The notes beneath the pieces were generated by a model, which was not told where the DNA came from, did no database searches, and was given only the letters and a program-made list of their open reading frames with translations. 64,000 nt of DNA. Source: Agarophyton chilense (taxonomy: Eukaryota > Rhodophyta > Florideophyceae > Gracilariales > Gracilariaceae). The position numbers and the translations under genes were made by a program. The DNA lies in contig JARGXX010000071.1 in the NCBI GenBank assembly GCA_030374765.1, positions 558,001-622,000 of the forward strand, written 5' to 3'. Shown here one piece after another: positions 49,640-59,660 of this stretch. The stretch's first letter is position 1. Each line of letters begins with the position of its first letter.

Positions 49640-50477
49640 GATTATCCATTTGGGCCTCCATAATGGCCATGAGCGCGGGTACCGTGATACCAGTCCCTGT
49701 ACCTTTAGGTAACCGCACGTGTTTATCTCGGAAGTTGCTGATTGTGACCAAGAAGGACATGTTGGGGTGGATGTCCATTACTCCATTGGCCATCAAGGTA
49801 AGGTGCTTCAGAACCGTTTTTGGGTGGTTCAGAATCGTTGCGAGACCTGAGGACTGGGAATGGACCGATACAACGATTTGGATCATCGCCGGTATCGTTA
49901 TGGCCTTTGACAGCCGAACCTTATTGGACTTCGTGTTTTCGGAGACAACAGCCCGTTTGCGGTTAGCTTCTGGCCCTGGGGTTGAACCAGTTATGGAGAT
50001 GGAAGGTGCACGGTAAAACGCGACTTTCCTAAGGGCTGGATAAATGGCCTTAAGGTATCGGTCGATAAAGAAGGTCCCTAGGATTGCTTCAGTGCCTAAG
50101 TTAGGACATATAAGGAACCACGTGCGGACTTTGAATTGTCGTGCCTGGAGGTTAAGTGGTACTATCCCTTTAATGTCCATTGGTCTACGAGACGCATCGG
50201 TAATCCTTGGGGTCTTCCTTGCTTGAAGGAAATCTTTCCAACCCAGTGGGAGCAGCTTAGGATGTACTACGTTGGGACCAGCGCCTGTGTTCAATACATC
50301 TGTGGTCACTCGAGAGTTGCTGGAACGGAGTCCTACGATTACTCGAACTTTATAGTTCTCTTTTCTGAGGATACAGAAGGGGTCGTTAGTGTGTTTTAAT
50401 TGTGGTTCATCCTGAGTAATCCATTGTGGGTGGTTTGTGATAGGAGGTGAGGAGCTCTTTGGCTCATGACCATCCAA
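49560..50477 (-). pseudogene. E2 protease region
   Basis: A frame in -1 relation to gag. It shows RVIVGLRSSNSRVTTDVLNT followed by GAGPN. The retropepsin DTGA motif is NTGA, so the catalytic Asp is lost. It continues EAILGTFFIDRYLKAIYP and VSVHSQSSGLATILNHPKTV, a segment shared with E3. Confidence 0.75.
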
Positions 50478-50527
50478 TTGGTTGAGGCAGGGGCTTAAAG
50501 AGGGAGCATTTGCCTCGAGTCGTCCTT

Positions 50528-52834
50528 CTAGGAGTTTTCCGATGTGGTTTCCGTTTCTTCCTGAGGATAGGGTTCTTCCACGGGGTCGTCCGTAGGATCT
50601 ACAATGGAGTGGACCTGTTGGTCTTTGATCGGAGTGTCCGGAGGCGTTGCATAGCGGGAGCTTCCAGGGGTCCCTGTGGTTTGTTGCTGTGCCCTGGTAT
50701 ACATTACGTCGGATCTACGCACCCGGTACTTCTCTTCCCTTAGGGCTAGGAGGGTTTTTCGTGCGTCCTCAGGCAGATACCTCGTACAGTCACAAGGTTT
50801 GGTCAGTGACACGCAGAGGAAGCAGGCCCTTGGGAAGCGAACAAAAATGTCCATGCAGGGCGGAAAGGGAGAATAATTAGGTGTGGGTGGTCCATTGGTC
50901 ACTGTAGGTCCCTGAGAGGGGTATGATGGGGGCCCGGACGGAGGAGCACTGAAATTGACCGCGAGGACGTCTCCCGAGTAGGCGTAGTGGAGTGAAGCAT
51001 CCATGTCCGACTCCGTGGAGCTAACCAAATGGACTTGGTTGGGTTTACGCAATGGAGTGGCGTATCCTCTGGTTATATCAGCGTTGCGCCTGGAGGTCCT
51101 GTAGGTTTTGCCGTAGCCCTCGGCGTAAATAACGAGCCTTCGGAAGGAGTATTGTGAGTTTTCCGTGTGGTAATTGCGCATATGTGTCCGAATGGCAGGG
51201 AGCAATCCCGTGATGAAATGACAATGAAGCCGTCCTTCGGAGAACAAGTTTCCACATCGGTATGCTCTCTTACATAGGTCGTCTGCGAAAGCCGATTCGG
51301 TCATGTTGGATCTCTGCCTAAAGGATATTACTTCCTGGTGGACATCCATTATAACGTCCTCCGTAGCGTAAGTTTCCAAGAGGTGATGAACAACCTGAGA
51401 GTATGACCTGAGGAGGTCATGGTCTTGAGTATCCATGAGAGCAGTTGTGCCAGATATCTTCGAAACCACTCGGTCACGCGCCTGTCCTGTAAGGAAGAAC
51501 TGGAAAAGGTACAGAGCGGCGCCCTCGTGGACACCGTTCTGAGCATAGGCTGTACGGAACAAACTGAGAAACCTAAGGACAGCAATGGGATCGGAACCCG
51601 AGAACTTGTCCGTAATGGTTAGTTGCATCCGTTTGGCCCGTTTGATGATTCTGCGAGCCACCGAAACAGAATATTCCGCGGACCTGTCGGCCAGCCGGCA
51701 ATTCCGGTAGTCTAGGACCTTAAGGAAAAGTGCTTTTGTGGTTGTCAGTGGATTGAGGCCTCAAACGGCAGCCTCATCCACTTCCGAGTCGGTCGTTTCG
51801 GTTGAGGCCGATTCGGAATCACTCGTGTCCGAATGGTCTCTTCTCTTGCTTTTTCTGTTCTTTTTTCTCCTATGGTTGCATCTTTTCTTCTTTCCAACGG
51901 AGTAGGGACCTAAAAAATCGATCTCTCTATCAGATCCGATGGAGCCCTGAGGTCGCTGTACCTCGTGTAATCCGTCGGGTGGGGCCAGCGGTCTCTCTTC
52001 TAGATGCGAAGCTTCTCTTCTGCTCCTGGCTTGTCCCTCCCTTGGATTCTCCTGATGGGCAACCTGTCTCTCATCTAGACGCGGAGCTTCTCTTCTTCTC
52101 CTAGATTATCCCACCATGGGGTTTTCCTGATGGTATTCCCGGCGAGGGGCGGATAATTCCTCCGCTCCTGGGGGTTCGGCAGGGGGTTCCCATATGGAGA
52201 CCGGATGGTTAATTTGTGTTGGGGTGGTCGTAGGGACCAAATTGTCTGCCTGGCGGGTGAAGGCTCCTTGAACGGCCTGCAGGAGGGAGTCTATGAATAA
52301 GTCAGACTCCAATACCTTAGGGACGATTCGAGCGATGAGGTAATCCGTATGGTCAGCGATCGCCGTAGCGAATCGCACGTCCATAATGGAATCCATGTGG
52401 GTTGAGCACAGTTCACGGTGACGGGGCCAGAGAAGGTCGGCAAGACCTGCGGGCAGGGTTTCTCGAATTCCTTCGGTCTGGGGGGTTTCTCCTTGAGGTG
52501 TCCCTGGCCTAGAGATGGCGCTGGTGAGGCGTTCTCGTAAAGGCGCTGCCACCGTGAGTTCTCGGCGAATCATTTCAGGGTTATCCAGTGAGGTCAGTAC
52601 TTCTTGCGGCGGGCTCCATGTGCTCCTGCAGTCGCTAACAATATCAACCTGAGGGTCAGGCGACATCGCTAGCGTTGTAGTCGCACTTCGTTCTGCCGTA
52701 GGAGTTCTATGGTCGGGTCGGTTGGGTGTGTTTCCGGCATCCGTAATGGCGGTTGCTTCTGTACTTCTGGTCCGTTGGGGAATTGGACGAAAGTTTAGAA
52801 TCCGGATAATTCTTCGTTTCAGTGGTCCGTTCAA
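50528..52834 (-). pseudogene. E2 gag
   Basis: Two frames. 52834-52106 is the Pro/Thr-rich N-terminus (MNGPLKRRIIRILNFRPIPQ) with a helical SDLFIDSLLQAVQGAF. 51661-50528 is the capsid: LTITDKFSGSDPIAVLRFLS, DVIMDVHQEVISFRQRSNMT, and a damaged Cys cluster, CFLCVSLTKPCDC, instead of a CCHC knuckle. It stops at 50528; the protease frame is -1 relative to it. Confidence 0.75.
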
Positions 52835-52851
52835 TTATTCCTTGAGGTTTC

Positions 52852-52866
52852 TAAGTCGGGAGACCA
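52852..52866 (-). other. E2 primer-binding site
   Basis: On the minus strand TGGTCTCCCGACTTA, three bases from the 5' LTR end. It differs from the E1 site at one base although the LTRs are unrelated. Confidence 0.65.
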
Positions 52867-52869
52867 AAA

Positions 52870-53028
52870 TGTAACGCAATGACGGGTTAAGTCAGCGCAC
52901 GGGTCTCGACCGGTGGTAGCGTGGTAGAGCGGGTCCTAAGGTTCGAATCCTTGACGGCGGCACTCCCAGAGTACTTGGTGCAATGGGCTGGCGTTTACTG
53001 CGTAGTCTTACAGGTTGGAGCTACGGAA
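52870..53028 (-). repeat. E2 5' LTR, truncated to its inner 159 bp
   Basis: Matches the left end of the 3' LTR up to GGAGCTACGGAA, then breaks into E3 gag sequence. It still contains the tRNA-like module. Confidence 0.85.
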
Positions 53029-53488
53029 TTGTGACGTTATAATGGATGCCCACCAGGAAGTAATATCCTTTAGGCAGAGCTCCAACATGACCAAATCGGT
53101 GTTCGCAGACGATCTATGGAAGAAGGCTTACCGATGTGGAAATGTATTCTCCGAAGGACGGTTTAAAAGTTACTTCATCACGGTATTACTTCCTGCCATT
53201 CGGACACATGTACGCAATTACCACACGAAAAACTCACAATACTCTTCCCAAAGGCTCGTTACTTTTGCCGAAGGTTATGGCAAACCTTACAGGACTTCCA
53301 GACGCAACGCTGATATATCCAGAAGACACCCAACTCCATTGCGTAAACCCAACCAATCCCATTTGGTTAGCTCGACGGAATCGGACATGGATTCATCACT
53401 CCATTATGCCGACTCGGGAGATGTCCTTGCGGTTTTTTTCAGTTCACCTCCGTCCGGGCCCCCATCATATAGCTCCCAGGGAACTACT
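53029..53488 (+). pseudogene. E3 gag fragment
   Basis: CDVIMDAHQEVISFRQSSNM onward aligns with E2 capsid (DVIMDVHQEVISFRQRSNMT) through YAEGYGK-type and SSTESDMD segments to PPSGPPSYSSQGT. There the sequence jumps to the protease-RT linker of E2, marking the internal deletion. Confidence 0.8.
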
Positions 53489-54611
53489 AGTATCGGTCCA
53501 TTCTCAGTCCTCAGGTCTCGTGGCGATTCAGAACCACCCGAAAACGGTTCTGAAGCACCTTACCTTAATGGCCAATGGAGTAATAGACATGCGCCCCAAC
53601 AAGCCCTTCTTGGTCACAATCAGCAACTTCAGAGATAAACCCGTACGGGTACCTACAGGTACAGTGACTGGCATCACTCTACCTGCGTCTGTGGCCATCA
53701 TGGAGGCCCAAATGGATAACTTTGTCACGCCAACTCCCGACGAAGACATCGACTCTTGGGAGGGGACAGTCGCTATCGGCGCAGAATTCGAATCCAATAG
53801 GCCGCAGGTACTTGATTTCTTAAGGGAATTCCATGCCATGTGGTCAGGTAGATTGGGAATAATTAGAGCCACTACTTACCACATTGATCTTCAGGACGAT
53901 GCTAGACCACAGTTCCAGCACCGATACCATACAGGTTTGAAGGGTAGGGAAATTGCCGCCGACCAGTTGGACAAAATGCGCAAAGCTCACGTCATAGAGC
54001 TGGTGCATCCTAACCAATCTGAATGGGCAAGTCCCCTTGTCCTTGTGGCGAAGAAAGATGGCTCCGTCAGGTTCTCTGTCGACTACAGGAAGCTTAACGC
54101 AGTAACCAAGAGGGACTCATACCCCATACCCCGCATGGATGACTGTCTTGATTCCTTAGGCGAAGCGGTCGTATTTAACACACTGGACGCCAACTCTGGA
54201 TATTGGCAAATGCCTTTGGCCGAAGATGCGAGAGCGCTGACGACTTTCCCCACCCATGAAGGTCTATTCCGGTTTACTCGTATGCCCTTGGGTTTAAAGA
54301 ATGCGCCAGCAACCTTCAAACGGGTAATGGACATAATACTGTCCAGGGTTCAATGGAATTTCGCCTTGGTTTATTTAGATGACGTAATGATCTTCTCACG
54401 TACCGTGAAGAAACACCTTCGCCATGTGAAGACGATACTAACAATCCTACAGGACGCTGGAGTGACACTGAAACTCCGCAAATGTGCCTTCTTCTGGGCC
54501 TCGGTGGACTATCTAGGTCACGTCGTCCTCCCAGGAAAGCTAAAGGTAGCCACACGGACTACGAATGCGATCCGCCAAGCTAAACCTCCCAGAACCCGCA
54601 CGGAACTATGA
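53489..54611 (+). pseudogene. E3 reverse transcriptase
   Basis: Linker VSVHSQSSGLVAIQNHPKTV, then KDGSVRFSVDYRKLNAV, FNTLDANSGYWQMP (motif A intact), MPLGLKNAPATFKRVMD, ALVYLDDVMIF (motif C intact), VDYLGHVVLPGK. It stops with TGA after PPRTRTEL, the same codon position as E2. The protease that should precede it is deleted. Confidence 0.85.
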
Positions 54612-55321
54612 TCCTTCGTGGGCTTGTTTAATGTTTACCGACGTTCCGTCCAAGGGTTTGCTGAAATCTCGGCCCCTCTTACCGGAATGCTGACAAAAGA
54701 AACACCTTCGGAGTTTGAGGCCCTTACCGAAGACCAGTACGAGGCATTTCAGACCCTAAAGGACAAAATACTGATCCCACCTATACCGGCTTTACCAAAA
54801 CCTAATAAGCCCATTTTCACTGACACAGATGCCTCTGATGTTCCAGTAGGATGTGCAAAGTTACAGGAACCGGAGTCCCCGAAGGACTATCGACGTATTA
54901 GACACTGGAGCATAACGCTCACCAGCGCGGAGCGAAACTACAGTACCACCGAAAAGAAATGTCTAGCCATCGTATGGTCCGTATTGACACTCCGTCCGTA
55001 CCTCGAGGGAACTAGGTTTATCATTAGGACAGACCACGATTCCTTTTGCAGGTTTTTCTCAATATGACCGATGCATCAAGTCGCCTCGTTCGTTGGCGCC
55101 ATAGGCTTTCAGTGTATGAATACGATATAAACTATAGACCAGGCATCAAACACCAGGCAGCAGATGTCCTCTCGCGAAGCATTACCGCCGGAACTGATGA
55201 CTCGCCATTGGACGACCTCATCCCTATCCTCTTCACAGATGATGGACCTCAGGGCTATACGGAAACGGATTACCTTATGGGTAAGGTCAAAGTGGATGAT
55301 CTTGAGGTAAAGGAGATTTAA
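54612..55321 (+). pseudogene. E3 RNase H region
   Basis: It continues after the TGA: FVGLFNVYRRSVQGFAEISA, FTDTDASDVPVGCAKLQ, ERNYSTTEKKCLAIVW, RTDHDSF. A frameshift at about 55050 is followed by MTDASSRLVRWRHRL and HQAADVLSR. It ends in an acidic linker. Confidence 0.8.
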
Positions 55322-55474
55322 GTATACCTATTGGACTGAAAGACAGTACCCCCCAATTCGACACCACCTCTGGTTAATTCGATAGACCCAGAGGAAAAAG
55401 AGCTCCTCCCTATAACTATTGAGGAACTTCTACAGGAGCAGGTCGAAGACGAGTACTGCAAGGAAACAGCCCAA

Positions 55475-56165
55475 TTGGTAGGAACCTCTGAATACCTATT
55501 CGACTATGACCGATTTGGACTACTGTGTTGCCGCTCACCACTGGATGGCGCACTCCAACAGGTTGTACCAAGGTCACTAAAGGCTCGATTCCTTTACCTC
55601 CTCCATTCCCATAGCTTTGCTAGTCACCCTAGAGGCCGACGAATGTACCAAACTCTAAGGAAGTTATTCTACTGGCCAACAATGGCGCTGGATCTATGGC
55701 AAACCGCACGGAACTGTACATCTGGCGCTCAAATCAGAGTGTCTCGCGCCAAACCATCAGACCAAATTGAAACTCTTTCCCGCCGCACGCCCAACGGAAT
55801 TTGTCGCAATGGATACACTTGAAGCTTTGCCTAGGTCTTCCAATGGGAAACGGGTTGTCTTGGTAATAACAGATTGCTTTACCAAACTTGCCCGAGCCCT
55901 ACCCCTGGGGAAGACAACAGTCACGGATGTCGCCACGGCCTCCTTGTTCCACAGGGTATATCCTTATGGCATGCCACTCTACCTCCTTACGGATAACGGC
56001 AGCCAGTTTTTATCCAAATTCTCCACACACGTTTGTGCTATCTTAGGTATCAAACATGTGACCACCATTGCGTACCACACGCAAACCAATGGCCAAGCCC
56101 AACGCTTCAACCGCAGCCTTCTGAACCGATTGGCACACTACGCATCGGAGCACCAATTGTACTAA
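55475..56165 (+). pseudogene. E3 integrase (broken)
   Basis: HSFASHPRGRRMYQTLRKLF and CTSGAQI (zinc domain, one Cys replaced by Gly), frameshift near 55770, FVAMDTLEALP (first Asp), LLTDNGSQF (second Asp), GQAQRFNR (Gln where the catalytic Glu is expected), stop after EHQLY. Confidence 0.85.
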
Positions 56166-57178
56166 GACGACTACGTTGAGCCACTGGTTTAGGCCTACAA
56201 CACGCAAGGGCACGCTTCCACGGGACAACACCTTTCGATTTAACGCAATTGATATCGCCGCGACCAATAGCTGCTGACCTTCAGGAGTCCATTTATAACA
56301 AGGAAATAACCGAAGGAATGACCCCTACCCAAGCGAAGCGCTACTCGCGCCGACGCATCGACCGCATTATCCAATCGGCTAGAGCTGTACTGAACAAATC
56401 CCAACGGCGTTACAAGCTCATTTTCGACAAGGCAGTCTAGAACACATCTACCTCTGGGAAAGGAGAATTGGTTTAATTGTACCGGCCACCGAAGGACAGT
56501 GATGAACTCGAGGACACTACGCGGAAGCTCTTACCACGCTCTACGGGACTATAAAAAGTCCTTAAGTCCAATAAACACACTATTACGTTACTACTTGATG
56601 GCCTACATGACACCGTATCTATTGATCGGGAGCCATGAACCCTCACCTCTCCCGAATCACCAAAGTCCCAGCCCTATGGCCCGACGAAATCAATACGACC
56701 TAAGATCGACGCCCAAGTCCCCACATCCCCTAAAGCAGTTCCTGCGAATCCAACTAGCCAAATGGATCCGATGGTCAATGCCAATGACGATGACCCATCT
56801 CTTCCAACTGACTCTGATGGATTCGCCCCGCTGGACCACACTCTTCTTCCGGAGAATGAACACCAACCGGAATACGTCATTGAGCGCATCATCTCCGCCG
56901 GTCGGGGAGAAGATGGAACTATGCGCTATCGCGTCAGTTGGTTCGGCTACACCCCTGAGGAAGACACTTGGCAAGAGCCTCAAACCATTCCGGCTAAACT
57001 TATCGCCCGCTATTGGCGCAAAATCGGCAGCACGGAGCGCAGCCTTCAGGAGGCGGCAACTGTTGGCTCGAATAATACCAAAATGCATCCCAAAAGGCCT
57101 CTTGAAACGCCTCCAGACACAACGGTTCGCCGTAGCGCCCGCATCAGGGAACGAACTCAGTCCTCAGGAGACACCTAA
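56166..57178 (+). pseudogene. E3 integrase C-terminus and chromodomain
   Basis: After frameshifts: EITEGMTPTQAKRYSRRRID, then from 56762 an open frame with YVIERIISAGRGEDGTMRYR and VSWFGYTPEEDTWQEP, a well-conserved chromodomain. It ends RTQSSGDT at 57178, tail-to-tail with the antisense remnant 140 bp away. Confidence 0.85.
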
Positions 57179-57318
57179 GGAAGACCTGAGATGCTCTCAA
57201 GGTTCGGACGCCGTCCCGGGCGCAAGCACGTTTGAGGAATACAGTGGCATCTTCGGGAAAGCACAAGCATTACTTTATTTGAATAACTAGCAGAGGCCTA
57301 ACAGCCCTCGCCATGACC

Positions 57319-57576
57319 TCAAGGCTCGCGAAAGCGCTCGGAACACCAACAAGACCTACTGGAGTGGCGCAGGAGTAATCCGTCGTCCTCATTGGAACTT
57401 GCAGGAGCGAAACCGAAACTAGGGCCACCCGAGGAGCTCCACGCTTGGTTGTTCGAAGCCATGGTGCCGTTGCCCACAGGCTGGTCTGCCGGGAAATGGA
57501 TAGGAAACCCGACGGAAGCGACAAAGTCCGAAGGGGGAATAGTGTATCCGACGGGCTTATAAGGCGAGTTTGGCAT
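57319..57576 (-). pseudogene. E3 antisense accessory gene remnant
   Basis: ATG at 57576 on the minus strand gives MPNSPYKPVGYTIPPSDFVA, clearly the same N-terminus as the E2 antisense gene. After NNQAWSSSGG it jumps to PSFGFAPASSNEDDG, the E2 C-terminal region, so about 1.8 kb of the middle is deleted. The sequence is conserved at both ends although the element is decayed. Confidence 0.7.
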
Positions 57577-57739
57577 CGCGCGCGACCAATGGAAAATCAC
57601 CACCAGGTGTAGACGAGATAATGGAATTGTCCCAAGCGAACAGACGGACGTAAAAAAGGTTGTACAAAGCACGTAGGGTCACCAAGGGAAAAGCGGAGAA
57701 TAAGAAAAGTCTAATGACCGTCAGGAGAGACTAAGATAA

Positions 57740-58329
57740 TGGACAATCTCGCCAACGTGACACGATAAATACGCCAACGATGCACCTATGGCCAGCGCTC
57801 ACTGCATGCTTGAGTTTCAGTCCTTAGGCCAATTAATTGCCACCCCGGCGCCAATGATCATCCCAAACTCGCTCGTGCCCCCGCAGGTGACGACGAAGCG
57901 ACGTCCCGTCGCGCCCAATAGTGATGGAAGTAACCAAGCGCTCACGTCCCCTGGATCAAGCATGAGGCAATCTGGACTTCACCGTGACGGCCGAATAGTT
58001 TAATTAGTGTAAAAGATTATAATTAAAATGCAAGGGAGATCCCTGTGCATCGCCATTGCCATTTACTTAGCTCGAGTGATGTTTCTTCTTTATAGTACGT
58101 TAGCTACCGGTAGAATACTAAATTACCCCCTTTGGTATTTTTGTTTCACCAATTAGTGTTCAAACCATCGTTTCCGTAGCTCCGAAATGTAGTAATACGC
58201 AGTTAACGCCAAACCATTGCACCAAGTACTCTGAGAGTGCCGCCGTCAAGGATACGAACCTTAGAACCCGCTTTACCACGCTGCCTCAGGTTGAGAACAG
58301 TACACTGACACACCAGTCGTTGCATTCCA
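57740..58329 (+). repeat. E3 3' LTR (about 590 bp)
   Basis: Starts TGGACAATCTCGCCAACGTG after a purine-rich tract and ends GCATTCCA. It aligns with the inverted E2 LTR but is about 130 bp shorter. The tRNA-like module lies on the minus strand with its B-box-like GGTTCGTATCC at 58250-58260. Confidence 0.8.
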
Positions 58330-59108
58330 GGTTGTAGTATTCTGCACTGTCGGAATGCCGATGGAGGATTTTTTTGGCTAAGTATAATGATACTCATAAG
58401 TGATTGCAACGGCTAGGATGAAGTTGTGATGCGGCACCCGGCAGATGGTCCATGAGGTGGTATGTTACACGTGGGACCTCGGTCTGCCACGGCGCATCCG
58501 ATTCGAACCTTTGTAGGGAAATACCGGATTGGCAACGGCGCATATACTGTAGTGAGTAGCCACGTGGCAACCATTATCCCGTACTGTAGAGGGGTTCATC
58601 GGCTAACCAAGTTTATATCTAGATATTACTATGTGCAGCGCTCACCCCTTTGCACTGCACTTAAGACACAGAAGGGAGCACCGACTTCAAAGTAAAGGAG
58701 ACAACATACGATTTCACAACTCACTTGTTTCTTATTCAATATTCCTTAACCGGAGATCCGGACAAGCTACAACAAGTATTTTTCCGTTCCATAGTACCAA
58801 CCACCCTCACGGGCCAGTGGGGCCTTACAACCCCCATTCTATCTCGCTAATGTGGCGCTCCACAACACCTTCCCCCTAGCCGCAAGCACCCAAACGGTAG
58901 TCCCGAACACTGTCGCAGGTGTCTGCTCTCCCCGTGGAGCGGATACTACACAAGAATTAAGCGCAAGCAAGACAACGACCGAGCCACCCCTGAACCGATC
59001 ACGGCATTCTAGATTCTCCCCGGGGCGATGATTTAAATAGGTAGTGGTGTGCTCCCGCAGGCGTCATTTGCTGCGTCTTACCTACAATAAAAACTGGTAT
59101 GCCTGAAA
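58330..59108. other. Spacer, no gene seen
   Basis: No recognisable frame. The continuation of the DIRS-like element interrupted at 43048 was looked for here and not found. Confidence 0.45.
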
Positions 59109-59660
59109 GTGTGTCACTCACGTGAAGCCAATAATATGCTGAAAGAACTACGCGCCCTTACACCTTCAATCCTCTACCACCACGCATCGGACCCAATTAT
59201 CCTAGCGGAACTCTGTACATTTTCCGATGCAGCATTCAATATCGGCAAAACCCAATGTTATGGTCAAATGAGCATGATAAAAGGGATCTTCGCTTCTTCA
59301 GCTGGCACTCAGCAAATGTTTGACCTAGTTGAATAAACTAGCAACAAGCAGCGACGCGTCGGCTACTCATCATACAGGGCCGAGATCCTCGCGTGCGCGG
59401 AATTCAATGACCGCGGGTTTCACCTCAGAAACTCACTCACATCCTTCGACCCAGACTACTTTATCAAGCATTTCTTGCACGTAGAATTCCATGGTCTCTA
59501 TGACACGATTATCATGCTGCATGTAGAAAGATAATACCGCCTTCGACAGACTGTAGAAAGGTTCTGTAAAAGTTTTGAATCTCAAGATTTGGACGTCTCT
59601 CGATCGATACCAGGGAGTTTTAATTTGGAAGATGTAATAACTAAGCGAGACCTGACGCTA
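59109..59660 (+). pseudogene. Ty1/copia-type RNase H relic
   Basis: In one frame with several stops: LCTFSDAAFNIGKTQCYGQM, KQRRVGYSSYRAEILACAEF, HVEFHGLYDTI, YRLRQTVERF and PGSFNLEDVITKRD. This order (DA, K-x-RRV-x-SS-x-AE, S/F-x-GL-x-D, RL, N-x-x-D-x-x-TK) is the C-terminal RNase H of copia-like polyproteins. At least four stops; no LTR or RT was seen around it. Confidence 0.65.

Larger units (their letters stand above)
43049..53028 (-). mobile_element. E2: Ty3/gypsy chromovirus with an antisense gene, 5' LTR truncated
   Basis: Coded on the minus strand: truncated 5' LTR (52870-53028), primer site, gag, PR, RT, RNase H, IN, chromodomain, polypurine tract and 3' LTR (43049-43767). It is inserted in the DIRS-like element. 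Between the chromodomain stop (46180) and the 3' LTR lies a plus-strand reading region, 43907-45997. The outer (U3) part of the 5' LTR is missing where E3 abuts. Numerous frameshifts and stops show decay. Its sequence is close to E3 and distant from E1. Confidence 0.9.
53029..58329 (+). mobile_element. E3: truncated Ty3/gypsy chromovirus, same family as E2, opposite orientation
   Basis: The plus-strand element lacks its 5' LTR, primer site and gag start. It retains partial gag, RT, RNase H, IN, chromodomain, an antisense-gene remnant and a 3' LTR. A second internal deletion near 53490 removes the zinc-knuckle and protease coding. It could not be autonomous. Confidence 0.9.

Noticed and set aside
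58330-59108. Continuation of the DIRS-like element after E3
   Set aside because: No recombinase or repeat similarity could be seen, so continuity is unsupported.
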